DNA of 64,000 nucleotides from Gonium pectorale (lineage: Eukaryota > Chlorophyta > Chlorophyceae > Chlamydomonadales > Volvocaceae). The position numbers were made by a program, and so were the translations under genes. The DNA is taken from NCBI GenBank assembly GCA_001584585.1, contig LSYV01000011.1, positions 2,491,774 to 2,555,773 on the forward strand, given 5' to 3'. Shown in pieces: positions 12,101 to 24,100 of the stretch. The notes under the pieces were generated by a model that did no database searches, was not told the origin of the DNA, and saw only the letters and a list, made by a program, of their open reading frames with translations. Within the stretch, counting starts at the first letter, position 1. The number at the start of each line of letters is the position of its first letter.

Positions 12101-15100
12101 CGCAAACAGCAGCAGCGGCTGGAGAAGGGTAGCAGGGGAGACAGACCGGGAGTACGTGGCGCGCACGCACATCAGGAGGCAGAACATGGACGTGGCCCGG
12201 CCGCCTCGGCCGCCAGCCGGCGGGCCAGGGCAGAGGCCCGGAAAGCGGAGGAACAGCAGCAGCCGAAGCGGGGTCGCAGCGGTGCACGGTCGGCCCTCGG
12301 CAGCCGCAGCACCACCCCGGGCACCTCCCGCTCCCGCTCCCATGCGCAGCAGGGCTCCCACCCCGGACCCTGCGGCGAGCCAGGCAGCCCCGAGACTGCA
12401 GCTCCTGCTCTCACAAAACAGCGACGGCGGCCACGACGGCCCCTCAGTCCCGCCCCAGGAGCCCGCGGCCAATGGGCCGCCGGCGGCGCAGCCATGATGG
12501 CCCAAGGGACTCATGGCGGTCCGGCTGCGCAGGCCCGGCCGCTGAGAGTGGCCACCCACAACCTGGGGGGGCCTCAGGGTTCAAGAAGGGCGCGCCGCTG
12601 CGCGCCTAGAGGCCGCAGTCAGGTCCTGGGCAGAGCTTAAGCTCGATGTGGTATGTCTCCAAGAGACTCACCATATCAACGCCGAGGACCAGGCTCTACT
12701 GCAACAGGCGCTCAACGGCGCCTGTGAACGTCGCCACCTCCCTGGGTGGATAATAGCAGCCCACTCCTGGTCCAGCGTGGGACCTTGCACGGCGGGCTTT
12801 GCCATCCTCATTCGCTCCGGAGTCGTTCCGGCGTCCAACATCCAGCCCATCGCACATTCCAGCAATGTCCCAGCAGGCTGGCTTACGGCCTGCCGACTGC
12901 AGTGGGGCGGGCACCAGCTGCAGATCTGCTGCGTATACTTCCCGCAAGCAGGGCGACAGGACGCCACACAGCTACGGAAAGACATCTGCGCCAAATGCCT
13001 TGCCCCAGCCGCTGCTCAGAGCGCAGCCGATGGGACAGTCCTGCTTTGGGCAGGGGACTTAATTTTGTCGAGAACCCGGCCCTCGACTGGTCCAGCGCTG
13101 GGGTGGGGCGGCCTGGCAATGCCACCACAGCGGCGGACCTCAAAGCCGCTGCAGCTCCCGCCGAGATGGTGGACAGCTTCCGCGCCCTCCACCCCTCCCG
13201 CCGTGACTATACCCATCTGTACCGCGCCCCCAATAATGGAGGCTCCCGCATCGACAGGATCTACCTGTCCGGCGCCGCCTCGCCGTACCTCGCCCGGGCC
13301 CACATCCATGTGGCGTCACCCTCGGACCACCGCCTCGCAGTCCTCCACCTAGCCCCCGTCCCCCAGCCGCCACGCCGCCGCGTGCCCCGCCGCGTCCGCC
13401 TGAGCTTCATGGCGCACTCGGAGCTCAAGCAGTCGATAGGTGTGTGGCTTGACCAGCAGGTTGCCACAGCACCGATTGGCTATGATCACCCGGCAGAGAC
13501 CATCCTGGCCTGGTGGCTGGGCTTCAAGCGGCGGCTGACCGCCAACATCAAACGACTGAACCATGAGGCGGAGGCCCGGCGCCGCCGCCCCAGCGCCACG
13601 GTACAGCAGCTGCAAACCGCGGCGCAGGAGGCGGCAGCGGCACTGGATGCGGCACCGCACGACCTGGGGCGCCTGACGGCGGCGGTGGAGGCCCAGGTGG
13701 CAGTCTCTGGGGCCATGCGGGCTGACGCTAAGTCCAACGTTCTAGCCGCCCGCCGCTCCAGGATCAGTGAGGGCGAGCGCCCGAGCAGGGGCCTCACGAA
13801 CCTGGTGCACGAGGCCAACGGAGGCGGTGACGGCGGCGGACCCGCCCCAACGACGCTGAGGGACCCCACCTCCGGCCAACTGATCAGCGACCCCGCCAGG
13901 GTGCCGCAGATAATCGCCAACTACTGGCGCGATGTCAGCGCCCTGCCAACGGAGACCGAGCTCCCTACGGCAACCAAGCAGGCCGCTCTGGCGGAGGTCA
14001 TGGCGGCGCTGCGGGCCCATCCACTGCGCCTACCCGCAGATCCTGAGGGCGACCAGCTAGGCAGCCCGGAGGTATCTAGCGCTGAGGACATAAAGGCACT
14101 GCGCGCAACACCCCGTGGGAAGGCCCCCGGCTGGGATGGGCTGCCAGCAGATATCTACAAGGGTTTTACCAGACAGGTCAGCCCACTCCTAGCCGCCCTC
14201 TACACCGCCATTGGCGGATTTGGCACCAGCGGCAGCATGCCCCCGCAGTTCACTGATGGCGTCATCAAGGTGCTGTACAAGAAGGGCGACCCTACTGAGC
14301 CCGGAAACTACCGCCCCATCACCCTCCTGAACACCGACTACCGCATCCTCGCCAAAGCCCTGGCAACACGGCTGGGACCCGCCCTCAGCGCCGCTATCTC
14401 CGCCGAGCAAACAGCGTTCCTGCCGGGCCGCCTCATTGGCTCAAACATCTTTGCCTTGCGGCACCTACCACACCTTCACCGGCGCCAGGGCCGCTCGGCC
14501 ATCGTCGCGTTCCTGGACTTTGCAAAAGCGTACGACATGGTCCACCGCGACTTTCTGCTGGCCGCCATGGAGGAGCTGGGCGCAACCGAACAGCTCCGCA
14601 AGTGGGTCGCCACCCTACTCGCGAACACACGCGCGCAGGCGCTGGTGGGCGGCCACCTCTCAACCTCCGTCAGCATGGCCGCAGGAGTACGCCAGGGCTG
14701 CCCGCTGGCCCCGCTGCTGTACCTCTTCGTGGCACAGGCACTACTGTGGTGGCTGCAGAAGAAGGGTATCGGCATCCGCCTTGACCCCACAAATCCAGAG
14801 TGTACGACGGCAGTACAGTTTGCAGACGACGGCCAGGTGCTACTGGACGGCGAGAGTGCGGTTCCGGCTTTTCTGGCGGCTATGCAGACGTTTGCGGCGG
14901 CCTCAGGACAACGCCTTAACTGCACGAAAGTGGAACTCCTCAAGGTGGGGCAGCACCGCCCTCCACCGCGCCGCCAGCACCCCCAGCACCGGCAGCGCCG
15001 GCCGCAGAGCCCCAGGCGGAGCCGCCACCACCACCGCTGCCAGCCCAGGTGCACCCCCTCCAGCCGCCGCCCGCTCCCCTCATTGCGGGGCTGCGAGTGC

Positions 15101-18100
15101 TCCCCGGAGCGACGGCATTGGGCATCCGCTTCTCCAACGGCGACCAGCCAGATGCCGAAGCCCCCGATACCCTGACCCAGGCCAGACGACGCATGCACCG
15201 ACTGGCAGCGCTCCCGCTGTCGGTCTTTGGCCGCTGCGCCGAAGTGGGGTCTTATGCGTTGCATGCTCCCAATGACGTATCATTGGGAGCATGGTGGCCT
15301 GCCCTCCGCTGGCATGACGGCGCAGCTAGAAGGTTGGGCCGCCGGAGTGGCTGACAGGCGTGTCAGCCCGCTGGCTCCAATGCACCGCCTCACAGGCATC
15401 CCACGGCAGCTGCTGTGCGGAAGCCCGTCAGTCAGTGGCTTTGGACTACTGCCGCTTGGGGCTCACACCAGAGCTCGAGAGGCAGTCTGGGCAGCACGCC
15501 TGGCCTGATCGGCGGGGCCACCCGTCGCAACCCGCCACTCCCACCCATGGGCAAGGATTACCGGCCTCTGCCTGCGCCAATACCACCCACTGCTCAGCCC
15601 GAGCTCCGTGCTGACGGCAGCCGCGCCCGCGCCGGAATTACCCGGCCCGCACGGGACCACTCTGCCCTCGGACATCGGGCGCATAGTGGGCGCGCTGGGA
15701 CATTTGCCGCCCGTGCAAGACGTTGGGAAGGAGCCGCTACCAGCACCAGGGCCCTGGTGCTACAACGTCCCCCTATGTGGCAACCCGCTGCTCCCAAATA
15801 CCGCAGCCGCAGCACCGGAGCAGGAAGCGGCGTCGGACAGTGACACTGAAACGGGGGAGGGGGACGCACACGCAGCAGCCGAGGGCGCGGGAGATCCGGA
15901 CTTCGAGTGGGACGACACCGCACCCGGGAGCGCGTACGCGACACCACGCCCCGGCTTTGACCGCCGCCACGCCAGGCTGGCCACCTGCGCAGCGCTGCGC
16001 ACGGTGGGCGACGCAGTGCGGCTAGGCAGGACAGCGGCGACCGCCCCTCACGGTGCCGCCCATAGGGGCGAATGGGTGCAGCTGCAGCTGGCGCCCACAG
16101 ACNNNNNNNNNNNNNNNNNNNNNNNNNNNNNNNNNNNNNNNNNNNNNNNNNNNNNNNNNNNNNNNNNNNNNNNNNNNNNNNNNNNNNNNNNNNNNNNNNN
16201 NNNNNNNNNNNNNNNNNNNNNNNNNNNNNNNNNNNNNNNNNNNNNNNNNNNNNNNNNNNNNNNNNNNNNNNNNNNNNNNNNNNNNNNNNNNNNNNNNNNN
16301 NNNNNNNNNNNNNNNNNNNNNNNNNNNNNNNNNNNNNNNNNNNNNNNNNNNNNNNNNNNNNNNNNNNNNNNNNNNNNNNNNNNNNNNNNNNNNNNNNNNN
16401 NNNNNNGAGCATACCGCCACGCATACATAACACACCTGAAGAGCTTGTACCGCACAGGCCGCGCCGCTCCCTAGCATGGTGCGCAGCACGGCGCCCGCGG
16501 AGCGGCAAAGCGCGGCGCTGAGCGGCCGCGTTGCGCCCAGTGCGCCCAGCGCCGCCAGCCGCTCCAATAGGCCCGCCCTCTGCATGGCCGCCAGCGCGTC
16601 CCCGTTGTACGACCACACGTTGGCAGCGCCCTCCACCCGGAACGCCGCCAGGCAGCGCAGGCCCTCTAGGTAGCCCGCGGCGGCTGCCTGGTCCTCCCCA
16701 GGCCCGACCCGGGAGACGCAGGCCGCGACGACGCGCGGCTCCGCGCCGCGCAGCTCTTCCAGCGAACGACGCGCCTGCTCCTTTTCTTTATCCTGCGGTT
16801 GCTGCCACGGCGATGCAGCCAACACCTCAACCGCGCCGATGGCCCCAGCCCCAGCTGCCGCCGCCGGCCCCAGCAGCTGCTGCAGCGCCACCAACATGAA
16901 GCTCATCCGTTCCAACAAGACCGCAGCCACGCGGCTGCCGCCCTGCCCCCCGAGGCAGGCTTCCAGAGCCGCCGGCATGCCTCCCTCGCGCAGCGCCAGG
17001 TGCAGAAGCCTCGCGTCCACCAGCCGGCGCTCGTAAAAGAAGCCCCGGGCCGAGGTCAGAGCGCTCATGACCGCATGCATCGCGTCCGGCGCCAGCGCCA
17101 TGTTGTGGCCGCTGCGGAGCAGCTCCAGCAGCGAGCGAGTCACGGACCTCAGAGCGTCGGCGGCGGCGGCCGCCGCGGCCGGCGGGCAGGCCCCGGGCGC
17201 GGCACCGCCGCCGCCCGCCGCCGCGCCTGATGTCCCCTCGGCTGCTGACGCGGCATCATCGCCGTCGGCATCCTGTTCCGCCGTTGCGGGCCAGGCCAGG
17301 CGGTGCAACAGGGAGACTATGTCGACGCTGACGCCGGCCCGGAGGCCGCGCTTGGAGGCAGCGAGGCCAGCGAGGCGGGGAATCTGGCCCGACTCGTAAA
17401 GCCAAAGCACGACCGCGGGGTTGAAGACCACGCTTCCCGCCACAAGGCCGCAGGCGAGCCATCGGAGCATCTGGAGCGCGCGCTGAGCAACCTCCTTGTT
17501 GGAGCTCCAGACGGCCTGGCAGAGCGGCGGCAGGCAGGCCAGCGCCGCTGCTTGTTTGGCTGGATGGTCCGAGGGCAGGTCCGGCATCTGGGGACGTGGA
17601 CGCGGCGGGGAGGGTGTCGCGGCGGGCAGGAGGTCGAAGTCAACTTTTGGGGAGGGGCGGCGATGGGGATCGGTTGATCGGATGACAAGTGCGTGACTGA
17701 GTTTAGGGGGCACAGGCTCTAGCCTTGCGTGGGCCCGACAGGTTGAGTTCGGGCGCAGAATGCGGCGGAGACCAGATGGGAGACAGCGAAGGTGGGGAGC
17801 TGACCGTGAGTTGATGGGACGTCGCAAGGGGCCCGATGAGGGTTTCGGAGCCGCTCCGGTCGCCGGTTGGCCTCGCCTGCTCCGTTTCGAGCTGCATGAC
17901 GGCCGCCAGTGTGCCGCACAGCGCCTGGCACATGGGCAAGCTGTCGGGGAAGGCGGCCAGTGCGGCTGCCATGCGCGGCAGGCAACCAGCGCCCAGCAGC
18001 CAGCGCAGCATGTCTGGGGATGGCCTGCGCGGCCGCCGGGAGACCAGGGTGGTGGGGACTGGACTGAGCAGTGGGCACTGTGGAGTGCAGCGTGCGGCCA

Positions 18101-21100
18101 ATCAAGCTAGTCACAGGAGGATAAGGCCCAGATACGGCCGGCGCGCTGTACGCTGTTCCTGGCTCAGTCATACACTGGCCCGCGCGTCGATCGGATGGCT
18201 TGGGCTCGCCAGGGCGCTGGGGCGAGAGAGGTGGAGTGCGGGGAGCGGGGCCATGCAGCGACCGAGCAGGGACGCCCCCTGCCTCCCCCCATCTCCTCGT
18301 TCGTCAAAGACAAGTCTGGACAAAAGTAGTGGTTGGTGGCCTTTAGGGTTGCGGTACGGGTGGCAACGGACGGCCTCGCCCTCCTGCCGCCACACCGTAC
18401 AGCTGCGGACCTCACGGCACTTCAGGCTCACCTAAACTTCCCAGCGACATAGCTCCTGCGCGTTGTGGAGGAGGGGCCAACGGCAGGGCAGCCGGGCTCT
18501 CAAAGGCAGTCCAGCGCATGGACAGGAGGCGGTGGCACTGGGCGGAGCGCACAGCTAGCTCGTCCAGGCGATGTTCCCACACACCCACATGCAGTGTGGC
18601 CACACACACCAGCCCAGCTCACCAACCCAGCCCGTCACCCCAGAGTTGCTATGCTAGCTATATCTTGGACCTGTTTTCTGCACTCCGTCACGCATACATA
18701 ACTCACACACACAGCTCAGCTCAGCTCAGCTCAGGTATCCAGCCCAACCCAGCCCAACCCAGCCCAGCATTCCAGGGTTAATTTCTTGGGGGCTTCATTT
18801 ATTTAGTCGGGCGGAGGGTTCTTAGGCTGCCGGCTGCTTTGCTGCCTCGTTTTAGACCTTCTGTAAGCATTCCGCCACGCATACGTAACACACACACATA
18901 GCAGGTAGATACGCCTCCCCAATACGCGGCACTCCGCCCGCCCTCCCTTACCGTGTGAAGGATACGATGCCGTCCACCGCCCTTTCCAGCACCATCTGGT
19001 CGCTGCTCGACAGGAGCGAGTCCAGCAGCTGCAGCATGCGGGAGCGCAGCGCCAGCAGCCGCGTCCGTAGCTCTTCGGCATCCCCCACAGGAAGCTCGAC
19101 CTGCGGCTGTGGTATCTGCTGCTGGTGCTGTGGGTGCGGCTGCGGTAGCCCCGGCAGCTGCTCTGCCATGCCTCCGTGCGCTCCGCCTTCGCCGTGCTCG
19201 TCACCGCTGACGCCACCGCCGCTTTCTGCGTAATGCAATTCGTCGCTCACGGCCTCTGGCGTCAGCTCCTCCAGAGCGTACTTGATGAGGTAGCTGCGTA
19301 GGACGGGTTACCGATCCATGGTTAACAAGGGCGTCTCCCTGTCAGGCGCACGATGAGCCGACCCGTGATGAATGAAAGGGCGCTGAGCAGCGGTGATCCG
19401 CCCATGAGCCCACCCGCCTGCCTGGACGGACACGGCCCCACACGGCGACGCCATGCGCATTCGTGGCGTTGGGCGTTGCGCAAGGCACACATGCGGCCGT
19501 CCCGCGGTGCGCCTTCGCCCTCGCCGCAGTCGATTTTGCTCCTCGTCCGCCGATCCGCAGTCCGCGCTTGCCGACGCGCAGCCGGTCCCGCGCAGAGGGC
19601 TGCATGCGGCCCACTGCCACATGCATCGCCCGATGCCGCGCCGCCCGATGCCACACCGCCCGATGCCACATCGCCCAGCAGCTAGGTGCACCTGCCTCAG
19701 GTTCTTGACGGCGGAGTCATCCAGCGGCAGGCGCTCCAGGCCCATCTCCAGCGTGCCCGCCGCGGCCGCCCCGTGCAGCAACCGCAGGTCCACCTGGTGG
19801 CCGCCCGAGCCCTCGCTGCGCACCAGACCGTCCAGCAGCGCCACCACATAGCCCGCCCTCTCGCTGCCGGCGGCGTCGGGGGACGACAGTTTGGCGTGCA
19901 GGAGCCGCAACAGTGAGGCACACGCACCGTGCAGCTGCTCCCGCAGCGGGGCGTCGGGGTTGGTGGCCTGCATGTGTGTGTGGGGGGGGGGGACGATAGG
20001 GTTTGGAAGGCATTCAAAGGGGCCGTGGGTGGGGGTGGAGCAGGACGGGTAAGCAGCAAGGGTCACGTTGGGACCCCTTGAAGAGGGTAGCATTCAGCCT
20101 ACGGAGGCCCCTGGAGCAAGTGGGGAGGGGTGGCAGCTGCGGGGGTTCTACTAGGTACGCGGGAGGGTTCAACAGTAAGATGAGGGAGTCTACATGAACA
20201 GGCAAAGGCAGGGTGCGAGGAGAGATTGATGAAAAAAGAGAACCAGAAACGGGGGAGGCAGCCTCTATGGACATACACACCCGAGGGTGTGATGTTTCCA
20301 GCAGGGCGCCGAGTACAGGCCATGGCGGGCGAGGTATACGAGCGGACGGGCCCCATGCCCATGCGCCATCGAGCGCATGTCCCGGACACCATCACCGCAC
20401 CACGCCGCCCCGAATGAAGTATGGAATCTTGCCTGGAGGATCCCGCTGAGCAACTTCACCATTCGGTGCGACGCCATGCTGATGGTGCGGGAGAGGTGGT
20501 AGTCGGCGCCTGCGACGGCCACGGCGGCGGGCAAGGCGCCGGCCCCCGCCAGGCGGCGCAGCAGCTGCGTGTCGCATGTCCGCGCCTGCTTTCCCGGCAG
20601 CAGCAGCGAGTGCAGCGCGTCCAGGGTGTTGTGCACCACGCCGGGGGCCTGCCGTACCCCCAGGCCGGCGACCAGGTGCCCGATGAGGTGATCCGAGGCG
20701 CGCCAGCCCTGGGGGCAATGGGGGCGGCGCGCTGGGATATGAGGGCGCTAGGCAATGGCGAGGTAACGACAGGTCAGTAAGGATGGCCTCCCTTCATCCC
20801 GCGATAGCAGTTGGCGTAAGGGGGCCACAAACTGACTACCCTAGCAGGCGCGCGTTCGGCGGCGCATGCACAGCAACGAACCGCAGCCATACCACCCACC
20901 CACCCGCTTGCTCTCACGAGGCGCCTCCTCCCTGCCTGCTGCGGCCACCGCGCCGATGCCACGCACCAGTCAAGCTATGACCCCACGGCGGCGCCCATCG
21001 TACCTGCACTTTGCTGGCGCATGACTTGACCAGCTCAATCGCCGCCTTGAACACCAGGCCGTAGTGGCGCGCCGGCCGCGGCCCGCACAGCGCCTCCACC

Positions 21101-24100
21101 ATTCGCAGCGCGCCCAGCCGCTCCAGCTCGCGCACCACCTCGGGGTCCGCCACCAGCGCTCCATCCCTGCCGCCCGTCAGCATCAGCTTGTCCACCGCGC
21201 CCAGCGCTCCCACCGTGGCGTCGGGCCTCACCAGGCAGCCCGCCTCCGCCGCGGCCGAGTCCAGTACCAGCCGCTCCTGCAGAGCCGCCAACAAGTGCAG
21301 CTTGAGCTTCACCGTGGCGGGGTGTATACCGGTACTGGTGCTGCTCCTCGAGGCCGGTGCAGCCGCCGGTGACGCTGCCATTGCCATTGCCATGGCTGTC
21401 GCTGCTGTGCGGAGCACCTCACTAGTACCGTCGGCCCCCGCGGCCAAGGGCGTAGCTTTAGGGGCCCCGTTGGGCACGGCCCCGGCAGCGCGAGCCCCGG
21501 CTGCGGCGGCTCTGCCGCCCAGCGCCCCGGCTGCGAGCTGCTTACCCCCGGCTGCTGCCGGAACCGCAGCGCGCACCAGCGCCGCCACCCCCGCTACGCA
21601 ACTGGCGTCTGCCAGCACCTCGGGCCAGCGCATCAGCAGCTCCACCAGCACCTCCAACAGGGGCACCGCACCGGCTCCGCCGGTTGCCCCAGCACTCCTC
21701 GCCGCTGCAGCGACAGCGGCAGAGGCTCTGCGGGCCCCGGCTGCTGCTCCTCCTGCTGCCACTTCGTCCCGCGGCACCTCGCCGGCCGGGCGCTCCACCC
21801 GCCAAAGCAGCATCTCCGCGCCCATCTCGCCCCGGCCCCCGCCCCCGCCCCGGCTAGCAAGTGAGCTCAGCGCCGCCAGCGCGCGAGTCACAGGCAACGG
21901 GTCGAGGGCGGCTTGCATCGCCACCGCCAGCGCCGCCAGCGCCGCCTGTAGTCTCCCGCGCAGCGCCGTGTACGTCGCCCCCGGGGGCCGCGGCCCCTCC
22001 CTCTGCCCCTGGAGCACCTCCCTCTGCCCCTGGAGCACCTGCTGCCCCTCCTGTGCGGGGTTACCGCCCGAACCCTCACCTTCCCCCCCCTTGGTGCTTT
22101 TGTCAATGCCTGCCGGCGCCGGCGCCGTCGGCGGCGGCTGTGGCACGGGATTGGCCGAGGGGGCGTAGTCGAGTAGCCGCCGCAGAAGTACGGCGGCCGC
22201 GTCGATCGCTGTGTCGTACTGACAGCGCATGGCTAGCCCCAGCTGCCTGCTCGCCTGCAGCGCCGCCAGCGGCCGCCGCAGGCACTGCTCCGCGACGCAC
22301 CAGATCGCCTCCGGCCTCAGCAGCGCGGGCGCCAGGTCTGCGTCGTAAATGATTGTACGGGTGTCCTTGCCGAGCGGGCAGGCCAGCACCGCGGCGGTCC
22401 TGAGCACCGCTGAGCTGACGGCGTCGCTCGGGTCCGCGCGCAGCACCTGCAGCAGCTGCGTCAACAGCTGCTCCATCGGGGCTGCAGCGAGCTGTTGCGG
22501 GGGGGGGGAGAGTGCGGTGTCAGTACGAGCAGGGCGTCCGGGGAATGTGAATGAATCCAGTAAATGGGCCGCTAGGGACGGAGGGGCAGCGGAAACGGCA
22601 GCGAGCACCGGGAGGTGGAGCGGCGGTGGTGAGGAGGGGCCAGAGTCTACTGTCCCGTCTCCATCACATGCCCGTCTCAAGCCCAGCGTCCCAGGAGGCC
22701 CCCCTTGTCCTTTCCCCGCCCTGCTTACCCGCTTGCTGCCCCACAGCTCCTCCAGCAGCGCCGTCACCGCCAGCGTGCACTCCGCATGGCGTGGCGCGAC
22801 GGCCACCAGCCCCACCAGCCCCTCCATCGCGCCTGCCTGGCCCACCAGCGCCCCTGCTGCCGCCTCCCCGAGGCACGGGCTGCGCACCAGCATGCCCAGA
22901 CACTTGACCGCCTGCGCCCTGCGGTCCAGCTGAGCGTGGTTGCGCCAACTGGCCAACCCGGCGCCGACGGCGGCGGCATCCGACGCCGTGCCCCCACCTC
23001 CTTCCTGGCCGTCACGGCCTTGCGGCTGCCGGTGTGGCACGGGTGCGCCTCCTGCGGCCGTGATGCACGTCGTCGCCAGTCCTACCAGCGCCGAAACCAC
23101 GGCGCAAAGGCTGGCGTGCACGGCTGCCGCCGCCTCCTCCACCTCCGCCACACCGCTGTCCGCCAGGCTGCCCTGGTCCACGTACGCCATGAGCAGGTGG
23201 GCCGCGGCGTGCAGGCCCAGGGGCGGCGCCCAGTGCTGCCCGGCCGACGCGTCGGTCCAGCCGGCGCCCAGCCGAACCGCCAGCGCGCTCACCAGCCCCG
23301 CCCGGGCCAGCTCCGCAGCGAAGCGGGGCTCCAGGGCCGCCCCGGCGGAAAGGCCGGAGAGGTGATACAGGGCCACCGCAGCTCCGCATGCGCGCACGGA
23401 GCCATCCGAGTCGTCTTCACTGTTGTCCGCGGAGGCGGTGGCGCGGTCCGCGCCATCCCGCGAGCTCCGCGTGGCCGTGGGACCCGCGCCGGCTCTAAAC
23501 CCGGTGCCCGCGCTGCTTCCGGGGCCAGAGTTAACGCACAAGCCAGCGGCGCCTCTCACTTGGCCGCCGCTGGCCGCCGCCGCCGCCGGCAGATGGATCA
23601 TCCCCACCAGCGCTGCGCCCACTTGCAACCGGCATTGGGCCGCGGCGGCGGCGACGGACGGCTTGGGGTGCCGGGCGGCGGTGCCGATGAGCCGGCAGGC
23701 AGTGCCGGCGGCGCCCCTGCCCCGGCGCGCGAGGCACCGTAGCCAGTCCGGGCGCGTGGCGGCCTCCGCCAGGCACTGCAGCACCCGCGGCTGGATCAGC
23801 TCCTGCACAGACTGCGTGTAGCGCACGCGGCCCTGCTTGGTTGGGCAGGCGAGGGCCTCCACGAGCAGCAGCGTGGACCGCGCCGCGGCATCGCCCCTCG
23901 ACTGCTCATGCGGATGTTGCAACTGCTGCGGCTGCGGCTCCTGGGTCCGCCCAAGCAGCGCCTCCAGCGCCAGTGTCATTGCGACTCCCGGCGGGTCAAC
24001 CTGCAGCGGCCGATGGTAAGGCGCGGCAAGGGAGCGTGTTAGGTGAAGGGCCGAGCCGGGAACAATCTAGTACGACGGCTACGCGGCCGACCCCCCTCCC

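Larger units (their letters stand above)
11318..16102 (+). mobile_element. L1-type non-LTR retrotransposon (LINE), decayed, nested in an ARM-TIR intron
   Basis: A two-ORF element with an ORF1-like frame, then an APE-type endonuclease and a reverse transcriptase. It lies wholly inside the host intron between the donor at 16435 and the acceptor at 10922, opposite in orientation to the host gene. The left boundary is not fixed and could reach about 11,170. The 3' end falls in the assembly gap, so no target-site duplication can be read. Several frame breaks and an in-frame stop suggest it is dead. L1-clade assignment rests on the APE-RT order and RT motifs. Confidence 0.88.

Noticed and set aside
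12746..15175. Treating the 809-codon LINE frame as one intact protein
   Set aside because: Its first 105 codons are out of frame with the endonuclease motifs, which are read in another frame up to about 13,060; likewise its last 75 codons are out of frame with the element's tail.
21188..22168. Long Ala/Pro/Ser-rich open frame on the plus strand
   Set aside because: It is the antisense shadow of a very GC-rich ARM exon. The minus frame has repeat-like helical content and agreeing splice phases.
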